Assembly: GCA_964428225.1 (NCBI GenBank) | Contig: CAYRXS010000160.1 | Location: forward strand, 1-15,044 | Source of the DNA: JBFMCU01 sp964428225 | GTDB taxonomy: Bacteria > Planctomycetota > UBA1135 > GCA-002686595 | DNA: 15,044 bases | Reading direction: 5' to 3' | Shown here: positions 6,669 to 14,701 of the stretch, piece by piece | How the letters are laid out: every line of letters begins with the position of its first letter | Numbering within the stretch: the first letter of the stretch is position 1 | Notes under the pieces: model-generated | Seen by the model: only the letters and a program-made list of their open reading frames with translations | Told to the model about the DNA's origin: nothing | Database searches by the model: none | Position numbers and translations under genes: made by a program

Positions 6669-8945
6669 ATGAGACACAAGCACTTTGCAGTGACTTGCGG
6701 TGTCCTGTTCTGTCTTCCCTTCCTGTCGATCGCTCTTTCCTGTGGGACCGGGGGGAAGTTCAGCCACCCCGCGAGTGATCCCGATCCGGCCTACTCCAAC
6801 GATGCATGGGTGAGCTGTGGCGGTCCTCCGGGGGGGCTGGGATACGACATCCGTCATGATTTCGACGATCACCAGCGCTGGTACGTCACCGATGCGTTCG
6901 CGGGCTTCTTCTACAGCACCGATGACGGACAGAACTGGGTGGCGAGCAACGTGGGATTCGAGGAACAGGGCAGCAGCAGCGCCACTCCCGTCTTCTCCGC
7001 CACCGTCGACCCGCACGACCCCTCGATCGTGTGGGTCGGGATCCAGAACTCCGGGCAGATATACAAATCGCTCGACTACGGCATGAGCTGGACCAGGAGC
7101 GACACCGGAGTGATCCCCAACAGCGGCCAGTCGTTCCGAGGATTCACCGTCGATCCGCTCTCGTCGAATACGGTGTACGCGACCTCGGAGGTGGAGGCCG
7201 CCGTCCTGCGGGCCTCCGGGGCGATGGCCGATGCCCGGGACGGCACCCAGGGCGGCAGGATCTACAGGACCGTCGATGGGGGCGCGAATTGGGAGCTGCT
7301 CTGGGAAGGGGCCGCGCTGGTGCGCTACATCTGGATCGACCCCATCGCCACCGACACGCTGTATGCCTCCACCGGCTTCTTCGATCGGGTTTCGGCCAAT
7401 GCGCCGGAGGGGGAGCTGACCGGATCGAATTGCGGAGGGTGCGGCGTGTTGAAGAGCACCGACGGGGGCGACACCTGGGTCGAGCTCGGGCAGGCGAACG
7501 GACTCGAGTACCTGCAGATCAGCAGCCTCTACATGAAGCCCGGTGTTCCCGACACGCTGCTCGCCGGAGCCGGCAGCATGAGCTGCCCCTTCGATACGGT
7601 GGGGGACGACGACATCATCGCCGGCGGTGCCTACCTGACCACCGACGGCGGGGCGACCTGGGCCGCGGTGATTCAAGAAGACCGGATCACCGCCGTCGAG
7701 TACTGCGAGAACGACCCGGAGATCGCGTACGCGGCGAGCGCCTTTGCCGTGTACCGCAGTGCGGACGGTGGTTGGACCTGGACGAAGTATTGGGATGAGA
7801 CCCGCTCCACCTGGGGCCCGCCGGGAATCAGCCCCGGAGTGCCGGTGGACATCCAGGTCGACCCCGACGACAGCAATCGCCTCTTCATCAACAACTACGT
7901 GGGCGGCAACTTCCTGTCGACCGACGGCGGCCAGAACTGGGCGATCGCGTCCAAGGGCTACACCGGGGCCGACCCCCCGCGGATCTACGTCGATCCCGAC
8001 GACGCCGGTCATGTCTACACGGTCACGCGGATGGCTCCCTTCGAGAGCATGGACGGCGGGGAGACCTGGATCCCGTGCAGCCACAGCGAGCTGACCGGCG
8101 GAGGCGAGGCCCTGGGCATGGAACCCTCCGATGCCCAGCACCTTCTCATCGACTCCGGCCAGTGCATCTTCCAGACCACCGACGGCGGCGCCAGCTGGAC
8201 GGAGCGAAGCGGCATCACCATTCCTCCCGGAGGGGACGAGCTCGACTACGTCAGCATACAGCACAAGGAATTCGCCTTCGCCCCGTCCAATACGGATCAC
8301 ATCTATGCCGGCACCTTGAACACCGGCATCAACCTGGACGAGTGCGAGCCGGAGGATGTTCAGGGTGTGGGCATCTACCGTTCGACCGACGGGGGCGTCA
8401 CCTGGACCCAGCTGACCGACGCGGCGGTGGCGGCGCGCGCTTTCGTGGCCATCGCCGTAAGTCCCAGCGACCACCTGACCGTCTACGCGGCCGGTTGTTT
8501 CGATGTGGGTGTGTTCAAGAGCACCGACGGCGGGGAGAGCTGGACGGCGATCAACAGCGGCCTTCCCTATCCCTATGGCTTCTTCAAGGAGATGGTCATC
8601 GATCCGAGTGATGCCAACCGCATCTTCCTGGGGGGCCAGAACGGTCTCTTCCGAAGCGTGGACGGCGGCGCGTCCTGGACCCAACTGACCGCCGGTCTCG
8701 AGCCCACGGCCACTGCCGGAGCGATCGTCCTCGATCCCACCGACTCGCAGGTCGTCTATTGCGGAACGAACGGCGGGGTCTACTACTCGATCGACGGTGG
8801 TGACACGTTCCTGGCCCTGAATCAGGGGATGGGCGGGAAGCCCTTCGTCTCGACGAATCTGGCTCTGAGCAGCGACGGAGCGGTGCTCTACTCCACCTCG
8901 GTGGGGGTCTACAGACTCGGCGCTCCGGCGAGTGGATCGGAGTGA
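6669..8945 (+). CDS. Secreted Asp-box (BNR/sortilin-like) beta-propeller lipoprotein
   Basis: A 758-aa exported protein. The N-terminus (MRHKH, then a hydrophobic core to about 24) ends in ALSC at C25, a slightly atypical lipobox, so it is probably a lipoprotein. Thirteen Asp-boxes of the form S/T-x-D-x-G-x-x-W/F start at residues 83, 134, 201, 263, 324, 364, 417, 460, 503, 572, 618, 663 and 707, spaced about 36-69 residues. This spacing and number suit two tandem seven-bladed propellers, as in GH74 or sortilin-type folds. Asp-boxes are structural turns and do not prove sialidase activity; no catalytic motif was recognised. Several extra Cys residues (for example 255, 258, 306, 346) suggest disulphides or metal sites. 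Its stop overlaps the cytochrome start (GTGA). A scaffold or binding role on the cell surface or in the periplasm is the cautious reading. Confidence 0.9.
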   Translation: MRHKHFAVTCGVLFCLPFLSIALSCGTGGKFSHPASDPDPAYSNDAWVSCGGPPGGLGYDIRHDFDDHQRWYVTDAFAGFFYSTDDGQNWVASNVGFEEQGSSSATPVFSATVDPHDPSIVWVGIQNSGQIYKSLDYGMSWTRSDTGVIPNSGQSFRGFTVDPLSSNTVYATSEVEAAVLRASGAMADARDGTQGGRIYRTVDGGANWELLWEGAALVRYIWIDPIATDTLYASTGFFDRVSANAPEGELTGSNCGGCGVLKSTDGGDTWVELGQANGLEYLQISSLYMKPGVPDTLLAGAGSMSCPFDTVGDDDIIAGGAYLTTDGGATWAAVIQEDRITAVEYCENDPEIAYAASAFAVYRSADGGWTWTKYWDETRSTWGPPGISPGVPVDIQVDPDDSNRLFINNYVGGNFLSTDGGQNWAIASKGYTGADPPRIYVDPDDAGHVYTVTRMAPFESMDGGETWIPCSHSELTGGGEALGMEPSDAQHLLIDSGQCIFQTTDGGASWTERSGITIPPGGDELDYVSIQHKEFAFAPSNTDHIYAGTLNTGINLDECEPEDVQGVGIYRSTDGGVTWTQLTDAAVAARAFVAIAVSPSDHLTVYAAGCFDVGVFKSTDGGESWTAINSGLPYPYGFFKEMVIDPSDANRIFLGGQNGLFRSVDGGASWTQLTAGLEPTATAGAIVLDPTDSQVVYCGTNGGVYYSIDGGDTFLALNQGMGGKPFVSTNLALSSDGAVLYSTSVGVYRLGAPASGSE

Positions 8946-10636
8946 GCGCGAGCTCGTCGCAATCCCGCAGTTGGAACGGCCCGGGAGATCTCGCGGGGCG
9001 ACTGGCGTGCCTGGCGCTGATCGGCGTCTTCGGCTTCCTCTCCGACGACACGATCTCCGGAGTGGTGGTCGACGTCGATGGCCCGGTGGCGGGAGCGGTG
9101 ATCCGGCAGCAGGGTACGGACAATTTCTGCCGGAGCGACGACGCGGGGCGTTTCCGCCTCTCCAACCTCACCCCCGGTTCCCCGAGCACGGTGACGGCCT
9201 GGAAGGACGCCTACTACTGCTCTCGGATCCAGGGCCTCGAGGCCCCGGCCCGGAACGTCAGGATCGAGTTGACGCGGTACCAGACCGACGATGATCCCGA
9301 CTACGTGTGGCTGCTGCCCACCGGCCACGACGAAGCATGTCAGAGCTGCCACCTGGGCTTCGCGGACATCTGGCTGGAGAACGCTCATGCCGGGGCGGCG
9401 ACCAACCCTCGCTTCCTCAGCATGTACCACGGCACCGATCTGAACGGGAACCGAAGTCCCACGACTCGGCGGTTGAAGGTCAAGGACTACGGGGAGGTAC
9501 CCCTGCCGCCGGATCCGGCGCAACCCTACTTCGGGCCGGGATTCAAGCTGGACTTTCCGCGGATCGCCGGCAACTGCGCCGCCTGTCACGTGCCCGGCGC
9601 GGCGGTGGACAAGCCCTACGGCACCGACCCCGGCCAGGTCTCCGGAGCGGATCGATACGGGGTGCATTGCGACTACTGTCACAAGGTCGCCGCGGTGGTG
9701 CTCGATCCGCAGACCGAGCTTCCGTACCCGAACCGACCGGGAGTCCTGTCGAGCGAGCTGCGACGACCTCACGTCGACGATGCGGGAGGGAAGCAGCTCT
9801 TCTTCGGCCCTCTCGACGATGCGAATGCCGACGATGGGGACAGCCGCCTGCCCCTGATCGAGCGGAGCCAGTTCTGTGCGCCCTGCCACTTCGGCGTCTT
9901 CTGGGACCGGGTGATCTACAACTCCTTCGGTGAATGGCTCGAGAGTCCCTACAGCGCTCCGGAGACGGGCAAGACCTGCCAGCAGTGCCACATGCCCGCT
10001 CCCACCGTGGTCGATGGCGTGACGTTGACCAATCTGGCGCCGGGAAACGAGGGTGTGGAGAGGAGTCCGGGTCAGATTCACGCGCATCTCCAACGTGGAC
10101 CGGGCGATGAGGCATTCATGCGTCAGGCGCTGCGGTTGGATCTCGAGGCGAGGAGGGATGGTGACCGTGTCTCGGTTCAGGCGACGATCACCAACGACAA
10201 TACCGGTCACCACGTCCCGACCGGCTCGCCGCTGCGCCATCTCCTGCTGGTGGTCGGTGCTCGGGACGACGGCGGTCGCCCCTTGCCGCAGGTGGCGGGT
10301 CCCACCGTTCCGGAGTGGGGCGGAGTCGGGGATCCGGCTCGGGGGTGCTACGCGGGGCTGCCCGGCCGGGGGTATGCCAAGATCCTCAAGGAGAAGTGGA
10401 CCCAGGTGACGCCGACCGGAGCCTACTGGAATCCCACGATCCTCATGTCGGACAACCGGATTCCGGCGATGGGCTCCGACACGACCGACTACGCCTTCGC
10501 CGTCACGGGGGATGCTGTGACCATCACCGCGACCCTGTACTATCGGCGCGCTTTCCTGGATCTCATGGACCTGAAGGCATGGGACGTGCCCGACGTTCTC
10601 ATGGCTCGCGAGCAGGTCGACCTGTCGATGGAGTAG
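8942..10636 (+). CDS. Five-haem cytochrome c with N-terminal carboxypeptidase-regulatory-like domain
   Basis: A 564-aa exported redox protein. The start at GTG 8942 overlaps the previous stop by four bases, and no better start precedes the hydrophobic export segment (about 21-33). Residues about 37-112 resemble a carboxypeptidase-regulatory-like beta-sandwich ('SGVVVDVDGPVAGAVI', 'DDAGRFRLSNLTPGS'). Five CXXCH haem sites follow at C133, C212, C243, C312 and C346 (CQSCH, CAACH, CDYCH, CAPCH, CQQCH). Additional His residues in the haem region (for example H149, H163, H242, H277) could be distal ligands. The C-terminal 180 residues include the 'NDNTGHHVPTGSPLRH' motif (418-433), seen in several multihaem cytochrome families, and look like a beta-rich domain. 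No membrane anchor is visible beyond the N-terminal segment. Electron partner and substrate are unknown; the sequence does not point to nitrite reduction or hydroxylamine oxidation. Confidence 0.92.
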   Translation: MSASSSQSRSWNGPGDLAGRLACLALIGVFGFLSDDTISGVVVDVDGPVAGAVIRQQGTDNFCRSDDAGRFRLSNLTPGSPSTVTAWKDAYYCSRIQGLEAPARNVRIELTRYQTDDDPDYVWLLPTGHDEACQSCHLGFADIWLENAHAGAATNPRFLSMYHGTDLNGNRSPTTRRLKVKDYGEVPLPPDPAQPYFGPGFKLDFPRIAGNCAACHVPGAAVDKPYGTDPGQVSGADRYGVHCDYCHKVAAVVLDPQTELPYPNRPGVLSSELRRPHVDDAGGKQLFFGPLDDANADDGDSRLPLIERSQFCAPCHFGVFWDRVIYNSFGEWLESPYSAPETGKTCQQCHMPAPTVVDGVTLTNLAPGNEGVERSPGQIHAHLQRGPGDEAFMRQALRLDLEARRDGDRVSVQATITNDNTGHHVPTGSPLRHLLLVVGARDDGGRPLPQVAGPTVPEWGGVGDPARGCYAGLPGRGYAKILKEKWTQVTPTGAYWNPTILMSDNRIPAMGSDTTDYAFAVTGDAVTITATLYYRRAFLDLMDLKAWDVPDVLMAREQVDLSME

Positions 10637-10708
10637 CGAAGCGGTGCCCGGCCGCGGCCCCGCGCCGATCGCCGAAGTACGAGCAACCCCCAGCCTCCGC
10701 CACGCACG

Positions 10709-12226
10709 ATGAAGAGAAGAGAGTTCCTGAAGGGTTTCGGTCTGACCTCGTCCATGCTGATGTTCCCGGGAGCGTGGAGCCGCTTCGCGTTCGGGCGTCC
10801 TCTCCCGCGCGAGGGCCTCTTCGACATCCCCCGTCCCCTGGACACTCGGGTGAACGTGAAGCCGCTCTTCGGGATGCGCGTACCCGAGGAGCTCCACGAG
10901 GGCCCGTGTCGCCCCAACGATCCATCCGGCTGGAATCGGGAGGCGGAGATCCGGACGGCGCGCAAGTCCTACGACGACTGGAGGGCGAGGACGGTGAAAA
11001 CCCTCGACAAGGACGTCGATCTGCTCGATCCGGTCTACGTGCAATACGGGGGTGACCACAGGATCGACGAGAAGACGTGGAACGAGGTCCTCGCCCAAGA
11101 CGAGTCCGTCGACATGTACCTGCTCAACCGGTATCGCGTGCCGGGGCTGGGGTACAAGACGAAGAAGCCCATGGTCATGGTGGGCAACGACTGCTCCACG
11201 CTGGACGTGACCGCGAAGCTCGCCTCCGAGGGCCACGAGATCTACGGCGCCATCGACATGGCGCAGGCCGAGGATCTGATCAAGGCCTTCAAGGTGCGCA
11301 AGGCGCTGGGGCGAACCCGGGTGCTCGTCGTGTCCGACGGAGAGTGGAACTACGAGTTCAACACCGTGCGCAGCAACCTGGACACGGCGGTCATGCGGGA
11401 GAAGTTCGGCTTCGACGTGAAGTACGTTCCCATCGCCGAGATGATGCGGCGCTTCGAGGCGCGGAGCGCGGACGAGAAGTTCCTCGAGCGGGCGCGAGCG
11501 ATCACCGCGGAGCTCGTCGGGGCGGCCGAGAAGAACACCATGAGCGCCGAGGCCATCCAGAGCTCGGTGATGTATTACCTCACCGCCAAGGACCTCATGC
11601 AGGAGCACGGCTGCAACGCATTCTCGCCGACGTGCCAGGAGTTCTGTGTCTCGCGGCTGCCGATGAAGTACAGGGTCACTCCCTGCCTGACCCACTCGCT
11701 GCTCAAGGACGAGGGGTATGCGTCGGGCTGCGAGGGCGATCTGAACGTGACCTTCTCGATCGCCATGCAGATCTATCTCGCGGATCGGACGCCCTACATG
11801 GGGAATACCGTGGTGCATGATCGCGAGGAGAACACGGTCTTCATCCACCACGACGTTCCCGGGCGCAGGATGATGGGGTACGACCAGCCCGATCTGCCCT
11901 TCCGGATCGTCCACTTCACGGAGCGCCAGTGGGGCGCCACTCTCCGCTACGACTTCTCGCGAGACGCGGGTCTGCCCGTCACCTTCTGCCGCATGAATCC
12001 GAAGCTCGACGGCATGCTGGTAGTGAAGGGCACCATGAAGGACGTGGGAGGGCTGGACCGCTGGGGATGCTCGTTGCGAGCCATCGTCCAGGTGCCCGAC
12101 GCGCTCGCCTACTTCAAGGCCGCCCAGAAGACGGGGCACCACTTCTCGATGGTCTACGGCGACTTCCTCGAGCCGATGCGGACCACGGCCGAGGTGCTCG
12201 GCATGAAGATGACGGAGCTCTCCTGA
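10709..12226 (+). CDS. Tat-exported L-fucose/L-arabinose isomerase-like protein
   Basis: A 505-aa protein opening with a twin-arginine signal (MKRREFLKGFGLTSSMLMF; RREFLK at 3-8), predicting export of a folded, possibly metal-loaded protein. The body resembles the fucose/arabinose isomerase fold (COG2407-like): an N-terminal alpha/beta region with 'KPMVMVGNDCSTLDVTAKL' (153-171), a central domain with 'RTRVLVVSDGEWNYEF' (202-217), and a C-terminal part with 'GCEGDLNVTFSIAMQIYL' (340-357) and 'TGHHFSMVYGDFLE' (475-488). E311, E342, D344 and H477/H478 are the candidate metal or catalytic residues by position; this is not proven. Several Cys (162, 302, 309, 313, 326, 341) are notable. It follows the cytochrome by 72 bp with no visible Shine-Dalgarno. 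Known isomerases of this fold act in the cytoplasm, so a different chemistry or a binding role is possible. Confidence 0.85.
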   Translation: MKRREFLKGFGLTSSMLMFPGAWSRFAFGRPLPREGLFDIPRPLDTRVNVKPLFGMRVPEELHEGPCRPNDPSGWNREAEIRTARKSYDDWRARTVKTLDKDVDLLDPVYVQYGGDHRIDEKTWNEVLAQDESVDMYLLNRYRVPGLGYKTKKPMVMVGNDCSTLDVTAKLASEGHEIYGAIDMAQAEDLIKAFKVRKALGRTRVLVVSDGEWNYEFNTVRSNLDTAVMREKFGFDVKYVPIAEMMRRFEARSADEKFLERARAITAELVGAAEKNTMSAEAIQSSVMYYLTAKDLMQEHGCNAFSPTCQEFCVSRLPMKYRVTPCLTHSLLKDEGYASGCEGDLNVTFSIAMQIYLADRTPYMGNTVVHDREENTVFIHHDVPGRRMMGYDQPDLPFRIVHFTERQWGATLRYDFSRDAGLPVTFCRMNPKLDGMLVVKGTMKDVGGLDRWGCSLRAIVQVPDALAYFKAAQKTGHHFSMVYGDFLEPMRTTAEVLGMKMTELS

Positions 12227-12345
12227 ACCGAGACGCGGGAGGGGTCAGGCAGCCGACTGGGACCCAGGCATCCCCGTTCCCATGGGGGGACACCTGTGCG
12301 ACACTGCTCTTTCCCCGGGTCCTCGACTTTCCAGGCGTCCCCCCC

Positions 12346-14349
12346 ATGAAAACCACCCTCGTCCTCGGCACCCTCGCCCTTCTCTGGATCGCCGCTCCCG
12401 CCCTGGGACAGGGCACGGCCGAGGGAAGCGCCTATCCCTACCTCGCCTTCGGAGGAGCCGATGGCACCCCGATCTCCGTCACCCACGACATCCCCCTCGT
12501 CGATTCGCTCACCATCGCCGACGTCCACGTCCGCGTGGTGATCGATCACTCGTGGGTGGGGGACATCGAGCTCGAGCTCACCTCCCCGGGGGGAACGACG
12601 ATCGTGCTCCAGAGCGGGGACGGGGGCGACGCAGACGACCTCAACTTGATCTACGCGGACGACGGAGTCGGCTACGGTTCCGTTCCCTTCGACTTCGGCT
12701 GCTACATGCAGCCGGACGGGGGCCCCCTCGCGCTCCTCGCGGGCGAGGACAGCGTGGGGATCTGGACCCTTGCGATCAGCGACAACTACCCTTCGTCGGC
12801 CGATGGGGTGCTCGTGTCGTGGACCATTCGGTGCTTCGACACGTCCCTCGGGAACCCACCGCCGCCGGTCCTGAGCTTCGCCGCGGAGCCGACGGCCGAT
12901 GGGGCCGAGCTGACGTGGACCAATCCCGCCATCTACGACTCCATCGCGATCCTCGTCGACGGGGAGACGGTAGACGTCCTGCCCGGGACGGCGACCACCC
13001 ACACCCTCGAGGGGATGGCGACCGGTATCCGCTTCGCGGCGGGGGTGGAGGGACGAACCGCTACCGGGTCCCCCTCCTGCCGGGTCGAGCAATTCGTCAT
13101 TCCCCTGGGCCCCCCGCCCCCGCCCCTGACGCACAACCTGATCCTCGTGATCATCGACGGGCTGCGGTACACGGAGGGGCTCGGCGAGCCGACGCGACAG
13201 TATGTCCCGAACATGGATGCCCTTGCCGCCCAGGGGACGATCATCGAGCCCTTCCTGAACGACGGCACGACGACGACCTCGAAGGCTATCCCCGCGATCA
13301 TGTGCGGCTCATGGGATCCCCCCGTGCCCTTCTACGACACCGACTGCGGGGAGGACAACCAGCACTCCTCGCGGCCGATGGCCCAGGAGTACTACCAGCG
13401 CCAGCTCTCCCGACCCGCGAGCGACACCCCCTACGTTTTGGGTCCGTACTGTCCCTGGCGGGGCAGCTTCCATCCGCCCTACGGTCAGGCGTACTGGCCG
13501 GACTGGACCGGCATTTCGGGAGGGGACAACGGCGCGTGGGCAGCCGCGCACACGATCCTGACCAGCTACCACCCCCGGTTCGCCACGATCTACTTGTCCG
13601 ATGTGGACAGTGCCGGGCACTCGGGCAACTGGAACAACTACATCGCCGCCATCGAGAATGCCGATGCGATCGTCGGCAGCCTCTGGGCGACCCTCCAGGC
13701 CGACTCGCACTATGCCGGCAACACGACGTTGATCGTCACCAACGACCACGGGCGCCACACGACGAACTTTGCCGGTCATGGTGACGGCTGCGATGGCTGT
13801 CGCACCATCCAGCTCCTCGCCGTCGGGCCGGGGGTGAAGTCGGGCTTCGTCTCGACGACGACGCGGACCATTCCCGACATCACGCCGACCATCGGCAGTC
13901 TCCTCGGCTTCTACACCGAGTACGCGGACGGAGCGGTCATGGACGAGATCCTGGAGGGCTGCCCCCTGGTCGAGAGCAGCGAGACCGTACGTCTCGGCTC
14001 TCCCCCCAACCCCTACGCGTTCCTGCCCGGTGTCACCAGCGGGCCGGTCATCGGCAATGCCTGGGACCCCGTGGTGACGCCCTTTCATTCGGGGGCGATT
14101 CTCGACTTCGTGGGGGCGGACTTGGCGGGGCCGATCAACGTCCCGACTGATTGGGGAACGCTCCTCGTGAACTTCTCACCCGAATCGCAGCTGTTCATCG
14201 ACTACCAACCGGGCACCCCCTTCGCGATCGACATCCCATCGGACTGTGTGTACGTGGGTTTGGCAGTATGGACGCAGGGTGGATCCATCGCGCCGGGTCC
14301 GAGCATCGCCTTGGCCAACGGCTTGGACATCGTCATTGGCTCCTACTGA
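12346..14349 (+). CDS. Secreted P-domain / alkaline-phosphatase-superfamily phosphodiesterase fusion
   Basis: A 667-aa exported protein. ATG 12346 begins a clean signal peptide (cleavage after about APALG, residue 21). The frame upstream runs inside the isomerase gene and is shadow. Residues about 42-163 are a proprotein-convertase P domain ('VRVVIDHSWVGDIELELTSPGG', a 'GIWTLAISD' strand and a closing 'SWTIRC'). A fibronectin-III-like linker (about 175-255) and a proline run follow. Residues about 262-535 form an alkaline-phosphatase-type core with a complete ligand set: D271 (IIDGLR), nucleophile S312 or T311 (TTTTSKAIPAIMCG), D421 and H425 (DVDSAGH), D467 and H468 (TNDHGRH), and H478 (GHGD). 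The pattern fits nucleotide pyrophosphatase/phosphodiesterase-type enzymes. The last 110 residues are beta-rich. No Shine-Dalgarno is seen; a C-run precedes the ATG. The 12227-12345 gap holds no convincing promoter. Substrate unknown. Confidence 0.9.
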   Translation: MKTTLVLGTLALLWIAAPALGQGTAEGSAYPYLAFGGADGTPISVTHDIPLVDSLTIADVHVRVVIDHSWVGDIELELTSPGGTTIVLQSGDGGDADDLNLIYADDGVGYGSVPFDFGCYMQPDGGPLALLAGEDSVGIWTLAISDNYPSSADGVLVSWTIRCFDTSLGNPPPPVLSFAAEPTADGAELTWTNPAIYDSIAILVDGETVDVLPGTATTHTLEGMATGIRFAAGVEGRTATGSPSCRVEQFVIPLGPPPPPLTHNLILVIIDGLRYTEGLGEPTRQYVPNMDALAAQGTIIEPFLNDGTTTTSKAIPAIMCGSWDPPVPFYDTDCGEDNQHSSRPMAQEYYQRQLSRPASDTPYVLGPYCPWRGSFHPPYGQAYWPDWTGISGGDNGAWAAAHTILTSYHPRFATIYLSDVDSAGHSGNWNNYIAAIENADAIVGSLWATLQADSHYAGNTTLIVTNDHGRHTTNFAGHGDGCDGCRTIQLLAVGPGVKSGFVSTTTRTIPDITPTIGSLLGFYTEYADGAVMDEILEGCPLVESSETVRLGSPPNPYAFLPGVTSGPVIGNAWDPVVTPFHSGAILDFVGADLAGPINVPTDWGTLLVNFSPESQLFIDYQPGTPFAIDIPSDCVYVGLAVWTQGGSIAPGPSIALANGLDIVIGSY

Positions 14350-14370
14350 CATCGCGCCCGGCAGTGCTCC

Positions 14371-14687
14371 GCTCATCCGGTGGTGAAGGCGGCCGGGATC
14401 GTGACGGAGAACGAGCGCGGCGAGCGCGTCGACCTCCACTCGCTACGGCACACCGGCGCGACCCGGCTCGCCCGGGCAGGCTGGCCGATGGCGAGGTTGC
14501 AGAGGTTCATGGCCACGCCGATCCCCGTACGACGCAGCGGTATTACGACCACCTGGAGGTCGACGATCTGGAGGACTCGCTCGACCTCGTCCCCGATCTG
14601 GGTGGTGCCATTTCTGGCAGCAATTTGGCAGTTGCCTCCGGCGAGCGAGCGAGTGCGAAGAGGCGCGCCGACGTAAGTGGCGACTGA
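14371..14687 (+). pseudogene. Tyrosine recombinase (phage-type integrase) C-terminal remnant, frameshifted
   Basis: Only the last ~100 residues of a tyrosine recombinase survive. One frame gives 'VDLHSLRHTGATRLARAG' with the HxxRH box and ends at 'LQRFM'. After base 14511 the sequence continues in another frame as 'GHADPRTTQRYYDHLE', carrying the box-III GH and the Tyr nucleophile region, and runs to TGA 14685-14687. Restoring one missing G in the GG at 14511-14512 joins them into a normal 'QRFMGHADPRTTQRYY' reading. The N-terminal SAM-like domain and the first catalytic Arg are absent, and the remnant starts within about 20 bases of the preceding gene's stop codon. It is therefore doubly dead: 5'-truncated and frameshifted. 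It points at the 3' end of tRNA-Ala 15 bp away, the usual position of an integrase beside its attachment site. Confidence 0.88.
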
Positions 14688-14701
14688 ACCAAGAGTTAGA
14701 A

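Noticed and set aside
6417..8684. 755-aa open frame on the minus strand
   Set aside because: Antisense of the Asp-box gene; the His/Val/Gly/Arg-rich composition is a mirror of the repeats rather than a protein family.
6915..8811. DNA-level repeat array or CRISPR
   Set aside because: The recurring GACGGCGG-like words are codons for the Asp-boxes, differ in sequence and are unevenly spaced; there are no identical repeats with spacers.
6669..8945. Sialidase (neuraminidase) assignment
   Set aside because: Asp-boxes alone are structural. No sialidase Arg triad or FRIP-type motif was recognised, and the number of boxes exceeds a six-bladed sialidase.
8909..12142. 1077-aa open frame on the minus strand
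   Set aside because: It lies opposite the cytochrome and isomerase genes, which have clear motifs. Long antisense frames are expected in GC-rich coding DNA, and its translation shows no recognisable domain.
6669..12226. Classical polysaccharide utilisation locus
   Set aside because: No SusC/SusD, TonB-dependent receptor, glycoside hydrolase or sugar kinase accompanies the isomerase-like gene.
12262..12290. Hairpin around CCCATGGG as terminator of the isomerase gene
   Set aside because: The stem is short and no U-run follows, so it cannot be told from chance in this GC-rich stretch.
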